DNA from: Helicobacter baculiformis | GTDB lineage: Bacteria; Campylobacterota; Campylobacteria; Campylobacterales; Helicobacteraceae | Reading direction: 5' to 3' | DNA length: 64,000 bases | NCBI RefSeq assembly: GCF_900197685.1 | Contig: NZ_FZMF01000019.1 | Coordinates: 1-64,000 of the forward strand | In this document: one piece after another, positions 8,752-17,297 of the stretch | How the letters are laid out: each line of letters begins with the position of its first letter | Position numbering within the stretch: position 1 is the stretch's first letter | Notes under the pieces: model-generated | Told to the model about the DNA's origin: nothing | What the model saw: only the letters and a program-made list of their open reading frames with translations | Databases searched by the model: none | Position numbers and translations under genes: made by a program

Positions 8752-9917
8752 CAAAATTCCTTATTCAAATGTTTTTGTAATGTCAAGCATAGCGCATTTT
8801 TAGATTTAAACGCTTGGAGTTTGTCCTTAGGGTCTAGATACACACAGGGGCTATCATCAATGGAGATCAGGCGCACAATGTGTAATTGCTCTTGAATGTC
8901 TTTAGCGTTGTAGGTTTGGGCTTGAAAGAGTTGTTGGCAGATTTGCTTAGATTGTGGGCTTAAGTATTTGGGGCTTAAACACATGGTGGGGTTGTCTTTT
9001 AGCATGTTTTTTAAAATCTTGGGGTCGTCATTTTGTAAGCTGTCGTAGTAATAAGGGGCGTTGCGATTTAGGGGGAACACCTGCGCTAGATAGAGATCAA
9101 AGAGATGTTCGGGGTCTATGCGTTGGGCGTTTTTATCCATGAAGTCCCAAAATGTGCGTCTGTCAGGTATCCGGTTTGCAGATATCCCCCCCTCAAAGAT
9201 GGTGTTCATAACGAGCGCAACCCAAGAAGGATAGCCTATACGAAAGGCGAAGATGTCCATGGGCATATCCACTTCATGCATATCTTGAATAAGGCGTTTT
9301 CTAAAAGGCTTATAGTGGACAATGTTTTTTCTTTGTTCTTCATATAGCCCTTTTTCATGAAAAACAAAGATATTTCTCATACGACGCAGATCAACATTTT
9401 TAGAAAAAATGCGATGGAGTTGCTCTAAATAGGCGATCACATCTAGCCCCGCTTTGTGGGCGTTGAAAAGCGGGGCATAGAGCAATGTGTTGATGTGTAA
9501 AAATTCGTGGGCAACAAATGTAGCCTTTTCTTCAAGCGACATGTTTATGAGGTCTAGGGCATGGAACATGGCCTTATCTTTAACATGGGCTAAGAATTGC
9601 GCTTCTCTTTGGTTTTTGGGCTTAAACTCTTTAAATAAGGGGACTTGCTTAACCACAGCTTTGGCTAGGGGGATGGAGGCATCTGTGTAACCTGCCATAA
9701 TCTGAGCCAGAGTATAGTCGTAGTTGTCATTTAATGGGACATTTTCGCGCGCATCTTTTATCTTGGTGTAGGATTTTTGCATATAGGCATGGAGTGCCTT
9801 AAACGCCTTGAAAAATTGGAATTCTTGGAGCGTGCTTATTGGGATAAAGATAGTTACTACCTTTTCTTTAGCCTGTAGATTTAAGAGTAAGAGAGCTAAG
9901 AGAAGTAGGCGGATCAT
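8751..9917 (-). CDS. Array copy 6: exported four-Cys paralog
   Basis: 388 residues with a clear signal peptide (MIRLLLLALLLLNLQA, cleavage near residue 16), then EKVVTIFIPIS shared almost exactly with copies 1 and 5. The conserved YAPLFNAHKAGLD segment lies mid-protein, and the four-cysteine C-terminal domain (TMCLSPKYL, KQIC, SPCVY, NALC) is complete. The ATG overlaps the TGA of copy 5 by four bases (ATGA) and its own end overlaps the next start, so translation is coupled along the array. DNA near the start is nearly identical to copy 5, pointing to recent duplication or gene conversion. No function can be assigned. Confidence 0.8.
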   Translation of the reverse strand: MIRLLLLALLLLNLQAKEKVVTIFIPISTLQEFQFFKAFKALHAYMQKSYTKIKDARENVPLNDNYDYTLAQIMAGYTDASIPLAKAVVKQVPLFKEFKPKNQREAQFLAHVKDKAMFHALDLINMSLEEKATFVAHEFLHINTLLYAPLFNAHKAGLDVIAYLEQLHRIFSKNVDLRRMRNIFVFHEKGLYEEQRKNIVHYKPFRKRLIQDMHEVDMPMDIFAFRIGYPSWVALVMNTIFEGGISANRIPDRRTFWDFMDKNAQRIDPEHLFDLYLAQVFPLNRNAPYYYDSLQNDDPKILKNMLKDNPTMCLSPKYLSPQSKQICQQLFQAQTYNAKDIQEQLHIVRLISIDDSPCVYLDPKDKLQAFKSKNALCLTLQKHLNKEF

Positions 9918-11107
9918 TTAAGCCCCTTTTCTAAGTGTTCTTGCAACGCCACACAGATTGCACTATTAGACTTAAACGCTTGGAGCTTATCATTAGGGTC
10001 TAAATACACACAGGGACTCTCATCAATGGAGACAAGGCGCACAAGGTGTAATTGCTCTTGAATGTCTTTAGCGTTGTAGGTTTGGGCTTGAAAGAGTTGT
10101 TGGCAGGTTTGCTTAGATTGTGGGCTTAAGTATTTAGGGCTTAGGCACATGGTGGGGTGGGCTTTGAGCGTGTCTTTTAAAATCTTGGGGTTGTCATTTC
10201 TTAAGAGATCGTAAAAAGGGGCGTTACGCTCTAGAGGGATCGCCCGTGCTGTGTAGAGATCAGAGAGATGTTCGGGGTCTATGCGCTGGGCGTTTTTATC
10301 CATGAAATCCCAAAATATGCGCCTAAATACACATGTGTCAGATACCCGGTCCCAAGCTATCCCCCCCTTAAAGATGGTGTTCAAAACAAGCGCAACCCAA
10401 TAACTATAGTCTGCATGGTGGGCAAAGATTTGCATGGGGATATGCGCTTCATGCATATCTTGGGCTAAGCGTTTTCTAAAAGGCTTATGGGGGACAATGT
10501 TTTTTCTGTCTGCTTCATATATCCTTGCTCGATTAAAATCACGGATATTGTTTATACGGCGCAAATCCGTATTTTTAGAAAAGAGACGATGGAGTTGTTT
10601 AAGATAGGCGATCACATCTAGCCCTAGCTTGTGGGCATTGAAAAGCGGGGCATAGAGCCATGCGTTGATATGTAAAAATTCGCGGGCAATAAATGTCTCC
10701 TTTTTTTCAAGCAAATCTACTACTATGAGGTCTAGGGCGTTAAACATGGCCATATCCCTCACATGGGCTAAAAAAAGCTCCTCTCTTGTGTTTTTGGACT
10801 TAAACTCTTTAAACAAGGGGACTTGCTTAGCCACAGCTTTAGCTAGGGGAATAGAGGCATCGGTGTAATGCCGCATCGCCCAAGTCAAAGCGGGTAGGTA
10901 TGCTGTATCTGGGTTATTTGGGTTATTGGGGTCGTCTATGTCATCGTCTATCTTGGTGGAGGATTTTTGCATGTAAGTGTGGAGTGCTTTAAACGCCTTG
11001 AAAAATTGGAATTCTTGGAGCGTGCTTATTGGGATAAAGATAGTTACTACCTCTTCTTTAGCTTGTAGATTTACGACCAAGAGAGCTAAGAGAAGTAGGC
11101 GGATCAT
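9914..11107 (-). CDS. Array copy 5: exported four-Cys paralog
   Basis: 397 residues: a signal peptide (MIRLLLLALLVVNLQA), a short low-complexity Asp/Asn/Pro insert near residue 60 (DPNNPNNPD) absent from copy 6, the helical middle with VPLFKEFKSKN and YAPLFNAHKLGLD, and the four-cysteine C-terminal domain ending near residue 390. It begins 2 bases after copy 4 stops. Close similarity to copies 1 and 6 is visible in both DNA and protein. Family and function are unknown to me; export to the periplasm or outside is inferred from the signal peptide and paired cysteines. Confidence 0.8.
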   Translation of the reverse strand: MIRLLLLALLVVNLQAKEEVVTIFIPISTLQEFQFFKAFKALHTYMQKSSTKIDDDIDDPNNPNNPDTAYLPALTWAMRHYTDASIPLAKAVAKQVPLFKEFKSKNTREELFLAHVRDMAMFNALDLIVVDLLEKKETFIAREFLHINAWLYAPLFNAHKLGLDVIAYLKQLHRLFSKNTDLRRINNIRDFNRARIYEADRKNIVPHKPFRKRLAQDMHEAHIPMQIFAHHADYSYWVALVLNTIFKGGIAWDRVSDTCVFRRIFWDFMDKNAQRIDPEHLSDLYTARAIPLERNAPFYDLLRNDNPKILKDTLKAHPTMCLSPKYLSPQSKQTCQQLFQAQTYNAKDIQEQLHLVRLVSIDESPCVYLDPNDKLQAFKSNSAICVALQEHLEKGLK

Positions 11108-11109
11108 GT

Positions 11110-12336
11110 TTATTCCTTTGTGAAATGTTTTTGTAATGCCAAACAGATCGCATTGTCAGACTTAAAACTTTGGAGCTTGTCCTTAGAATTAAGATACACA
11201 CAGGGGGCGTTGTCAATGGAGATCAAACGCAGGGAGTTTAGGTATTTTTGTAAGGGTTTGGGGTCATAGCTGTGTTGTTGGAAGATTTGCAAACAAAGTG
11301 CTTTAGACTCTTTGTTTAAATACTGGGGTTGCAAACAAATGGTGGGGTTTTGGGTGAGAGTGCGTTGCATCGCTTGGGCAAAAGGGACTTTTGGCTTGAG
11401 AATAGAAAATATATATGCATCATCCTCAGCAGGGGTGATACGCAAATGGGTAACACTTTCCCAATACAAACCCATCGCACTTTCAAAGTCATTGTCATTA
11501 GCATCACCCCCCAAGAAGGCAAAGGCGCGCGCCTGGCAATAAGCCATCCACACGTTTAAATCTTGGACCTTGACCCCCCCAACAGCACGGATAATCTGGA
11601 TTGTCAAAAAATCTTTGAAACCATCTTTTTCATTGGCACCAAAAAACCTTACATTTTCAATAAAACCGCTATCCATGAGGTAGTTGTGTGCATCGATGGA
11701 TGCAAAATCCTCAAAATAGCGGCGCAAAGTCGGAGTCTTAGGACCTTTAACCATGTTTAAATGATCTTTTCGAATGCCCATAATCTCCCAATTAGGGATT
11801 AATGCGTCAGACTTGTCATGCAACATCTGTAGATAATCTGTAATGTCCAAACCCTGATGATAGGCTTCAAGTAAGGGGGCGTAGGCCAACTCTATGTCCC
11901 TTAAAAATTCTAAAGTGTGTTTTTTAGCGTCAAAGGGCTTAACACGCTTGGGAGACTTCATTTTCTTGCACTTTGAGGTGTGGTTGTTGCAATAAAATTC
12001 GGGGGTGGAGTCGCTCAATAAATTAAAAAGGTTGTACATCTCAAGGGCTTTGAGCGCTTGGATCATTTGGGCTTGTTGGGGAGTTCTGGGCTGGAAGACT
12101 TGTAAAAACGGGATGTGATCAACAAAGGCTTGCAGGTGCTTGACAAGGGTTGGTGCTTCTTTTTGCATGGCATGGGAAAAGATCATGTCCCAATTTATAC
12201 GCGTGTAACGCTCTTTAAAATCTTGCTCATAAATTTTAACCACTAATGTGCGGGCTTGTTGCATTTGCTGGACCAAATTAGGGCTTACAGCCCATAGGGG
12301 GCTGATGAATAGAAGGATACCTAGTAAGCGAGTCAT
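11110..12336 (-). CDS. Array copy 4: exported four-Cys paralog, divergent
   Basis: 408 residues with a signal peptide (MTRLLGILLFISPLWA). It shares the family architecture (VPFLQVFQPRTPQ; YAPLLEAYHQGLD; four-Cys C-terminal domain TICLQPQYL, ALCLQ, APCVY, NAIC) but is clearly more diverged than copies 1, 5 and 6, with an extra Lys/Cys-rich stretch near residues 120-130. The start is the ATG at 12336, which overlaps the TGA of the restored copy 3 as TGATG; a TTG one codon upstream is less likely. That junction shows copy 3 was originally translated to this point. Confidence 0.8.
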   Translation of the reverse strand: MTRLLGILLFISPLWAVSPNLVQQMQQARTLVVKIYEQDFKERYTRINWDMIFSHAMQKEAPTLVKHLQAFVDHIPFLQVFQPRTPQQAQMIQALKALEMYNLFNLLSDSTPEFYCNNHTSKCKKMKSPKRVKPFDAKKHTLEFLRDIELAYAPLLEAYHQGLDITDYLQMLHDKSDALIPNWEIMGIRKDHLNMVKGPKTPTLRRYFEDFASIDAHNYLMDSGFIENVRFFGANEKDGFKDFLTIQIIRAVGGVKVQDLNVWMAYCQARAFAFLGGDANDNDFESAMGLYWESVTHLRITPAEDDAYIFSILKPKVPFAQAMQRTLTQNPTICLQPQYLNKESKALCLQIFQQHSYDPKPLQKYLNSLRLISIDNAPCVYLNSKDKLQSFKSDNAICLALQKHFTKE

Positions 12337-13385
12337 CAAAATCCTTTATTTAAGCGCTTTTGCAACGCCAAGCATAGCGCATTTTTAGATTTAAAAAGTT
12401 GGATTTGTTGGGGTGGGTTATGGTATAAACAAGGGATGTGATCTAGGGTGATCAAGCGTTCTTCTTTGAGCTTTTTTTACATGCGCAAGATTAGGGCTTT
12501 GCTAGGGTTTTGGTAACTCTTTAAGCAGAGGTTTAAGAATTGAGAATCCAAGTAAGAGGGATATAAACAGACGTCAGGGGTGCTTTTAATTTGGCTAGGC
12601 GCGCTCTTAAGCTGGGCAAGTGTCTCTAGGTAAGCCCCTCCTATTCTGGCTAAATGGATGCTTTGGAAGTAGTGATAATCTAAAAGCTGGTATAAGAGTG
12701 GGACTAGCTTGGGGTTGCCTAGTGCTTGGGCAAAATCTACAATAAGTGTTGTAGGGCACTCATTGCCCAAGCCCATCAATCTATTTAAAATCCCATAAGC
12801 ACTAAGTCCCATGTCTAAATCTCTAAAGAGATGGGCGAGCGCGGGGCTTTTATGGGGGGTGTCATTATCCACACCGACCTCTAGGCTATCTGTGTCTTGC
12901 CATATCTCATCCATGCTTAAACAATCTGGGGTTAAACACGCGTGCGTGTTGGTGTAGTGGTGGATAAAACCGATGTATGCAAAGGGGTTAATCCCATGTC
13001 TTTGGAGTTGCAAAAGAGGGGCATAGAAAAATGTATTGATTTGTGAAAAGTCTAAAGCAATTTGTTTAGCTGTTTTGCTAAATTGGGGTACTTTTGGATC
13101 ATCTGGTATGGATTCTTGGATGAGCTCTAAAAGGGTGAGCGCGCTAAATAGGTGCATCGCTTCTAGCATGGCGTGTTCTTTGGGAGTGCTTGCCTTGAAT
13201 TGTTTTAAAATGGGGATAGCAACACTTTGGGCTAGTTGGAGTATTTGTTGTCTTTGAGGGCTTAGGTTTATCAAAAAGGCGTGCAAAGAGGGAGGGCGCA
13301 CACGCCCATACAAGGCTTGTATTTCTTGAATAGGATTTGCGAGCAGAGGCAGAAAGAGTAATCCAAGCCAGAGTAAAAAGGGCAT
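12336..13385 (-). pseudogene. Array copy 3, interrupted by one in-frame TAA
   Basis: The frame opens with a signal peptide (MPFLLWLGLLFLPLLA) and runs 302 residues to a TAA at 12477-12479, ending in KALILRM. Directly after the TAA, in the same frame, the missing 46 residues of the family's C-terminal domain continue (ERLITLDHIPCLYHN, then FKSKNALCLALQKRL) and stop at a TGA overlapping the next ATG. Only one codon breaks an otherwise intact 349-codon gene. The truncated product keeps cysteines 1 and 2 but loses 3 and 4. It may be a young nonsense mutation, a recoded stop or a sequencing error; the rest of the frame shows no decay. Confidence 0.75.
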
Positions 13386-13393
13386 AGATTTCC

Positions 13394-14434
13394 TTAAAAT
13401 TTCATCTTTTGCAGGGCTTGACAGATCGCGTTGTCAGATTTAAAGATTTGGAACTTGTCCTGCAGATTTAGATACAAACAAGGGGTATTCTCCACGCTTA
13501 AAAGGCGTTGGGTTTTCAAGTAGCTTTTTAGATTGTGATAGAGATTGGCTGGAGGCTTTTTAAGCGCATTAAGACAGGTTTGTTGGGACAAAGGGTCTAG
13601 GAGCGCGCCTAGAAAGCACACACTAGGTCTTTGCACAATGGCAGATAATTTTAAGGGTTTTTGGGGCGATCTAGGTTGATCCACATCAAAGACCTGATCG
13701 ATATAAAAGCCCCAATCTTGAATATCGCTCCAAGATCGGGATAACTGGTAAGCTAGGACTTGCTTTAAAGAAGTGTCTAGCTTGGGATCGTGGGGGGCGT
13801 ATTCTTGCAATCTATGGGGCACACTCCACAACTCTGAGCTGAGTGTGTAAGCCATGATTGTAGATTGGGGCACTTTGATAGTCTGCTTACCTAAGTCCTT
13901 GAGTATATTGACTTTAAAGGCAAGCTCCATAACTAAATCATCTTGGGGTTTGGGCTTTTGGAGGGGTAAGTGTTGCCAATCCTCTAAAACATGCACGCCT
14001 TGTTCTTGCAACGCCACTAAGGGCTTATAGGTTTCTAGCAGGGACAAAAACAAGGCTAGATTAGCTTGGGGGCTATTGAGGGCTTGGTATTTACCCGCCT
14101 TGTTTCTGGCTTTTGGCATAGAACCATGGAGCAACTCTAAAAGCTGGGCTTGACTTAAAATCTTGAGGGTTTTATTAGGTTTCAAAGCCTTTAAAAGGGG
14201 CATTTCTTGGACGAAATTTTGGGCTAGCTGGCGGATTTCTTGGGCTTTTTGCTCTAAAGAGCTTTTTAAAGGCTCTTGCTCTAAACCCCGTGATCCGTGC
14301 CTAGAGCGCACATCGCTAGAGATGGCGTAACGCTCCAACACCTTAGCTTGTAAAACTTCCATTTGTGAAAGCTATTTGGCAGGCGATGCGTGGATGAAGC
14401 CCACAAGCAATAAAGCCGCTAGCTTTAAACGCAT
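13394..14434 (-). pseudogene. Array copy 2, in-frame TAG right after the signal peptide
   Basis: An ATG at 14434, directly abutting the copy 1 stop, encodes a perfect signal peptide (MRLKLAALLLVGFIHASPAK) and then meets TAG at 14372-14374. In the same frame LSQMEVLQAK follows and the family reading frame stays open for 322 residues from an internal ATG at 14362. It keeps the four-cysteine domain (SVCFL, QQTC, TPCLY, NAIC). If translated only from 14362 the protein would lack export. As in copy 3, a single stop codon is the only defect over 346 codons. This copy is among the most divergent in the array. Confidence 0.75.
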
Positions 14435-15622
14435 TTAAAAAGTCCTTTCTAAATGTTTTTGCAACGCCATACATAACGCGTTACTAGATTTAAACACTCG
14501 GAGTTGGTCCTTAGGGTCTAAATACACACAGGGAGTATCATCAATAGAAATCAAACGCACAAGGTGTAATTGTTCTTGAATGTCCTTAGTATTATAAGTT
14601 TGGGCTTGAAAGAGTTGTAGGCAGGTTTGCTGTGATTGTGCGCTTAAATATTTGGGGCTTAGGCACATGGTGGGGTGGTCTTTTAGAATGGGGGTGGGGT
14701 TGTCTTTTAATTTGTCGTAAAAAAAGGCGTTGTTGTCTAAGGGGAGCGCCCGTGCGGCGTAGAGATCAAAGAGGTATTCGGGGTCTATGCATGCGGTTTT
14801 TCTATACCAGAAGTCCCACAATGTCGCTTCTTCGCTTATCCAGTCTGTGGCAATCCCTCCATCACAAATTGTGTTCAAAACGAGCGCAGCCCAATAACCA
14901 TAGTGTTTACGAAAGATTCTTGTGGGCATATCCGCATTATCCATATCTTCAACTAAGCGTTTTCTAAAAGGCTTATGGGGGAAAATGTTTTTTTCGTCTG
15001 CTTCATATGACCTTAATTTATCAAAATCCTCGATATTTCTAAACGTAGTATAATGGTTACTATAATCGCCTTTAGTCAAGAGACGATGGATTTTTTGCAG
15101 ATAGGCGATCACATCTAGCCCTAGCTTGTGGGCGTTGAAAAGCGGGGCATAAAGCCATGCGGTGGTGTGTAAAAATCTGTGGGTAAGAATTGCAATCTTT
15201 TTTGCGCTCGGAGTGTCTTTGACATATGCCGAGCCATCTATGATGTCCAGGGCATGGAGCATTGCCATATCCTTCACATGCTCTAAAAAAAGCTCTTCTC
15301 TTTGGTTTTTGGGTTTAAACTCTTTAAACAAGGGGACATGTTGCGCTAGGGCTTTGGCTAGAGGGATGGAGGCATTTGTGTAATTTGCCATGGCTAAAGT
15401 CAGATCGGATTTATCAATATAGGAGTCCTTTGTGACATTGAGGCGTTTGTATATCTTGGTGTAGGATTTTTGCATGTAGCCATAGAGCGCCTTGAACGCC
15501 TTGAAAAATTCTTGGGTGTTTTTGAAGTCTTGGAGATTGCCTATTGGGATAAAGATAGTTACTACCTCTTCTTTAGCCTGTAGATTTAAGAGTAAGAGGA
15601 CTAAGAGAAGTATGCGAATCAT
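14435..15622 (-). CDS. Array copy 1: exported four-Cys paralog
   Basis: 395 residues from the ATG at 15622, chosen because MIRILLLVLLLLNLQA aligns exactly with the signal peptides of copies 5 and 6; an open frame extends 20 codons further upstream but belongs to an older copy's tail. It contains the YAPLFNAHKLGLD segment and the complete four-Cys domain (TMCLSPKYL, QQTC, TPCVY, NALC). Its TAA is followed at once by the ATG of copy 2. It is the first intact gene of the array; no convincing promoter lies in the 100 bases before it, so it may depend on read-through from the chemoreceptor. Confidence 0.8.
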   Translation of the reverse strand: MIRILLLVLLLLNLQAKEEVVTIFIPIGNLQDFKNTQEFFKAFKALYGYMQKSYTKIYKRLNVTKDSYIDKSDLTLAMANYTNASIPLAKALAQHVPLFKEFKPKNQREELFLEHVKDMAMLHALDIIDGSAYVKDTPSAKKIAILTHRFLHTTAWLYAPLFNAHKLGLDVIAYLQKIHRLLTKGDYSNHYTTFRNIEDFDKLRSYEADEKNIFPHKPFRKRLVEDMDNADMPTRIFRKHYGYWAALVLNTICDGGIATDWISEEATLWDFWYRKTACIDPEYLFDLYAARALPLDNNAFFYDKLKDNPTPILKDHPTMCLSPKYLSAQSQQTCLQLFQAQTYNTKDIQEQLHLVRLISIDDTPCVYLDPKDQLRVFKSSNALCMALQKHLERTF

Positions 15623-15672
15623 TTTATTTCTTTTGTTAAGTGGTTTTGCAACGTTACACGGCGCGCATTTTG
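15619..15672 (-). pseudogene. Remnant 3' tail of an eighth array copy
   Basis: Minus-strand frame reads QNARRVTLQNHLTKEIK then TGA. This aligns with the C-terminal tails of the array (for example NALCLALQKHL), with the fourth cysteine changed to Arg. Its TGA overlaps the ATG of copy 1 as ATGA, the same coupling used between copies 5 and 6. Homology stops at about 15672, where a hairpin region begins. The array therefore once extended further upstream and was cut. Confidence 0.6.
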
Positions 15673-15681
15673 ACACGATCA

Positions 15682-15704
15682 CCCACCCGCTGAAAGCAGG
15701 TGGG
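15682..15704. repeat. Hairpin at the array/chemoreceptor junction, IS200/IS605-end-like
   Basis: Inverted repeat CCCACCCGC / GCAGGTGGG (9-base arms, one mismatch, loop TGAAA) placed between the chemoreceptor stop and the truncated eighth copy. On the minus strand it is preceded by GCAGAAATCCCAC, a string also present before the hairpin at 33439-33483. Short imperfect hairpins of this form are typical of the ends of IS200/IS605 elements, but no transposase is nearby. It could alternatively act as a terminator for the chemoreceptor gene, although there is no T-run. Confidence 0.4.
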
Positions 15705-15721
15705 ATTTCTGCTAAGAATGC

Positions 15722-17023
15722 CTAAACCCCCATTCCATCTGCAACTTTATTGCCGGCTACTCTAATTTCATTCATTAAATCCTTACTTTCACAAGAAAGC
15801 GCAACTGTGTGCGTGGATTCTTGAGTTCCTGCCGTGATATTGACAACAACCTGTGAAGTGATTTCCCTAATTGCGCTGATAATGGCAGCAATTTCTGTAA
15901 CGGATTTGGTGGTGCGCTCGGCCAGTTTTCTGACTTCATCAGCCACCACTGCAAAGCCCCGCCCATGTTCGCCCGCGCGTGCAGCCTCGATCGCTGCATT
16001 GAGCGCGAGCAGGTTGGTTTGATCGGCGATGTCTTTAATGGTTTGCGTAATAGAAGAAATCGAGTCGGATTGGGCATTGAGGGTATTAATCTGATCCGCG
16101 CTATTTCTGATCGTCGTGGCTACCCCCTGAATGCTTTGCGTGGTTTTTTCGATCATCTCACTCCCCCTATCAGTGAGTTTTTGGTTTTCTTTGATAAGAC
16201 CCAATGTCATCAGAATCTTTTCTTCTTTAGAGGTAACATCCCAAGCAAATTTAATAAACTTGTAAATGCGTCCATTATCATCAAAGACCGGGTTATAGCT
16301 TGCCTCCAAGTAAACTTTATTGTGATTTTTAGCTACTCGCGTGAAAGTCCCACGGGTAAAATGCCCCGCCTTAAGCTGTCTCCAAAATGCTTCATATGTG
16401 GCACTTTTCACATATTCAGGCTCGCAAAAGAGGGCATGTTCTTTTCCCTTAATTTCATTCAGACTATAGCCCATTAAATTCAAAAAATTTTCATTGGCAG
16501 CAAGAACTCTTCTTTCGGTGTCAAATTCAACGAGAGCCATACTTGCCAATGCAGCATTGTAGATAGATTTAAGATTCTTAAGCTCTAGGATTTCTCCAGT
16601 AATGTCATTGGCAAATTTAATCACTTTTTGGACTTTGCCATAGGAATCTAGAATTGGAGTGTAGGTGGCTTCTAAATAGAGAATCTTGCCATCTTTATTG
16701 ACGCGCTTAAAAGTCCCCCGCTTAAACACGCCTGCGCGTAGATCGCCCCAATGCTCTATGTATTCACTAGATTGTACGAGTTGAGGCGTGCAAAATAAGG
16801 AGTGGTGCTTACCTTTGATATCTTCTAGAGTGTAGCCCATCAAATTAAGGAAATTTTCATTGGCATGCAAAATCACACCGTCAGTATCAAACTCGATCAT
16901 AGCCATGGAGCGATCGATAGCATTATAAAACTGGCCTAGTTCATCGGTTTTAGTGTTTAAGGTAGCTTTTTCTGTATGTGGAGACTCTTTTGATTCTCCG
17001 TGCCCGAGGTGAAAAAAGGACAT
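15722..17023 (-). CDS. Soluble PAS-PAS methyl-accepting chemotaxis protein
   Basis: Chemoreceptor of about 433 residues without membrane segments: two tandem PAS domains (each with [11 protein letters not shown] and FKRGTF/FTRGTF-type segments and a following FAND/FAWD motif) and a short MCP signalling hairpin with the conserved tip [20 protein letters not shown]. Cytosolic PAS receptors of this kind usually sense redox or energy state; the cofactor is not visible. The start is the ATG at 17023, not the upstream frame opening, because AAGGAGG lies 7 bases before it. It ends in ADGMGV right at the junction hairpin, so loss of a few terminal residues is possible. Confidence 0.88.
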   Translation of the reverse strand: MSFFHLGHGESKESPHTEKATLNTKTDELGQFYNAIDRSMAMIEFDTDGVILHANENFLNLMGYTLEDIKGKHHSLFCTPQLVQSSEYIEHWGDLRAGVFKRGTFKRVNKDGKILYLEATYTPILDSYGKVQKVIKFANDITGEILELKNLKSIYNAALASMALVEFDTERRVLAANENFLNLMGYSLNEIKGKEHALFCEPEYVKSATYEAFWRQLKAGHFTRGTFTRVAKNHNKVYLEASYNPVFDDNGRIYKFIKFAWDVTSKEEKILMTLGLIKENQKLTDRGSEMIEKTTQSIQGVATTIRNSADQINTLNAQSDSISSITQTIKDIADQTNLLALNAAIEAARAGEHGRGFAVVADEVRKLAERTTKSVTEIAAIISAIREITSQVVVNITAGTQESTHTVALSCESKDLMNEIRVAGNKVADGMGV

Positions 17024-17297
17024 GAAAACCTCCTTAGCCATTAAGATGGAACATGTGCGCACTCTAACAAAATAAAATTAAAAAATTTTAATAAGAACAC
17101 TATGTTTCTAGAGTGTTACAGATAGTTATACAGATAAGAATCAGAAGCATAAATCTCACCTACTAAAAACGGGTAGATTTGCAGGGCTATCAATCCATAA
17201 CAGTCGTGTTGGGCGTATAGCTTGCTGTGCCACCCACCATTGACGGGGTCGTGTTGCATGCGCTTTTAGAAATCTCTCTTTTGTGTAGACTGATTGC
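17024..17297. other. Intergenic stretch before the chemoreceptor
   Basis: 274 bases between the chemoreceptor and the eptA-like gene, both on the minus strand. The part nearest the chemoreceptor (about 17060-17110) is very AT-rich, with several TATTAAAAT-like strings, and probably holds its promoter. The rest has short open frames but nothing I can support as a gene. Confidence 0.4.

Noticed and set aside
12336-12476. Copy 3 break considered as a frameshift in the A7 run
   Set aside because: The sequence after the TAA continues in the same frame as before it; this is a nonsense codon, not a frame change.
15623-15682. Longer start for array copy 1 (20 extra codons from 15682)
   Set aside because: The extra residues do not resemble the family and would destroy the signal peptide; the DNA is the tail of a lost copy in another frame.
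17116-17259. 47-codon minus-strand frame (starting MQHDPVNGGW) before the chemoreceptor
   Set aside because: Short, no ribosome site, no recognisable motif, and it runs into the probable promoter region; not enough support for a gene.
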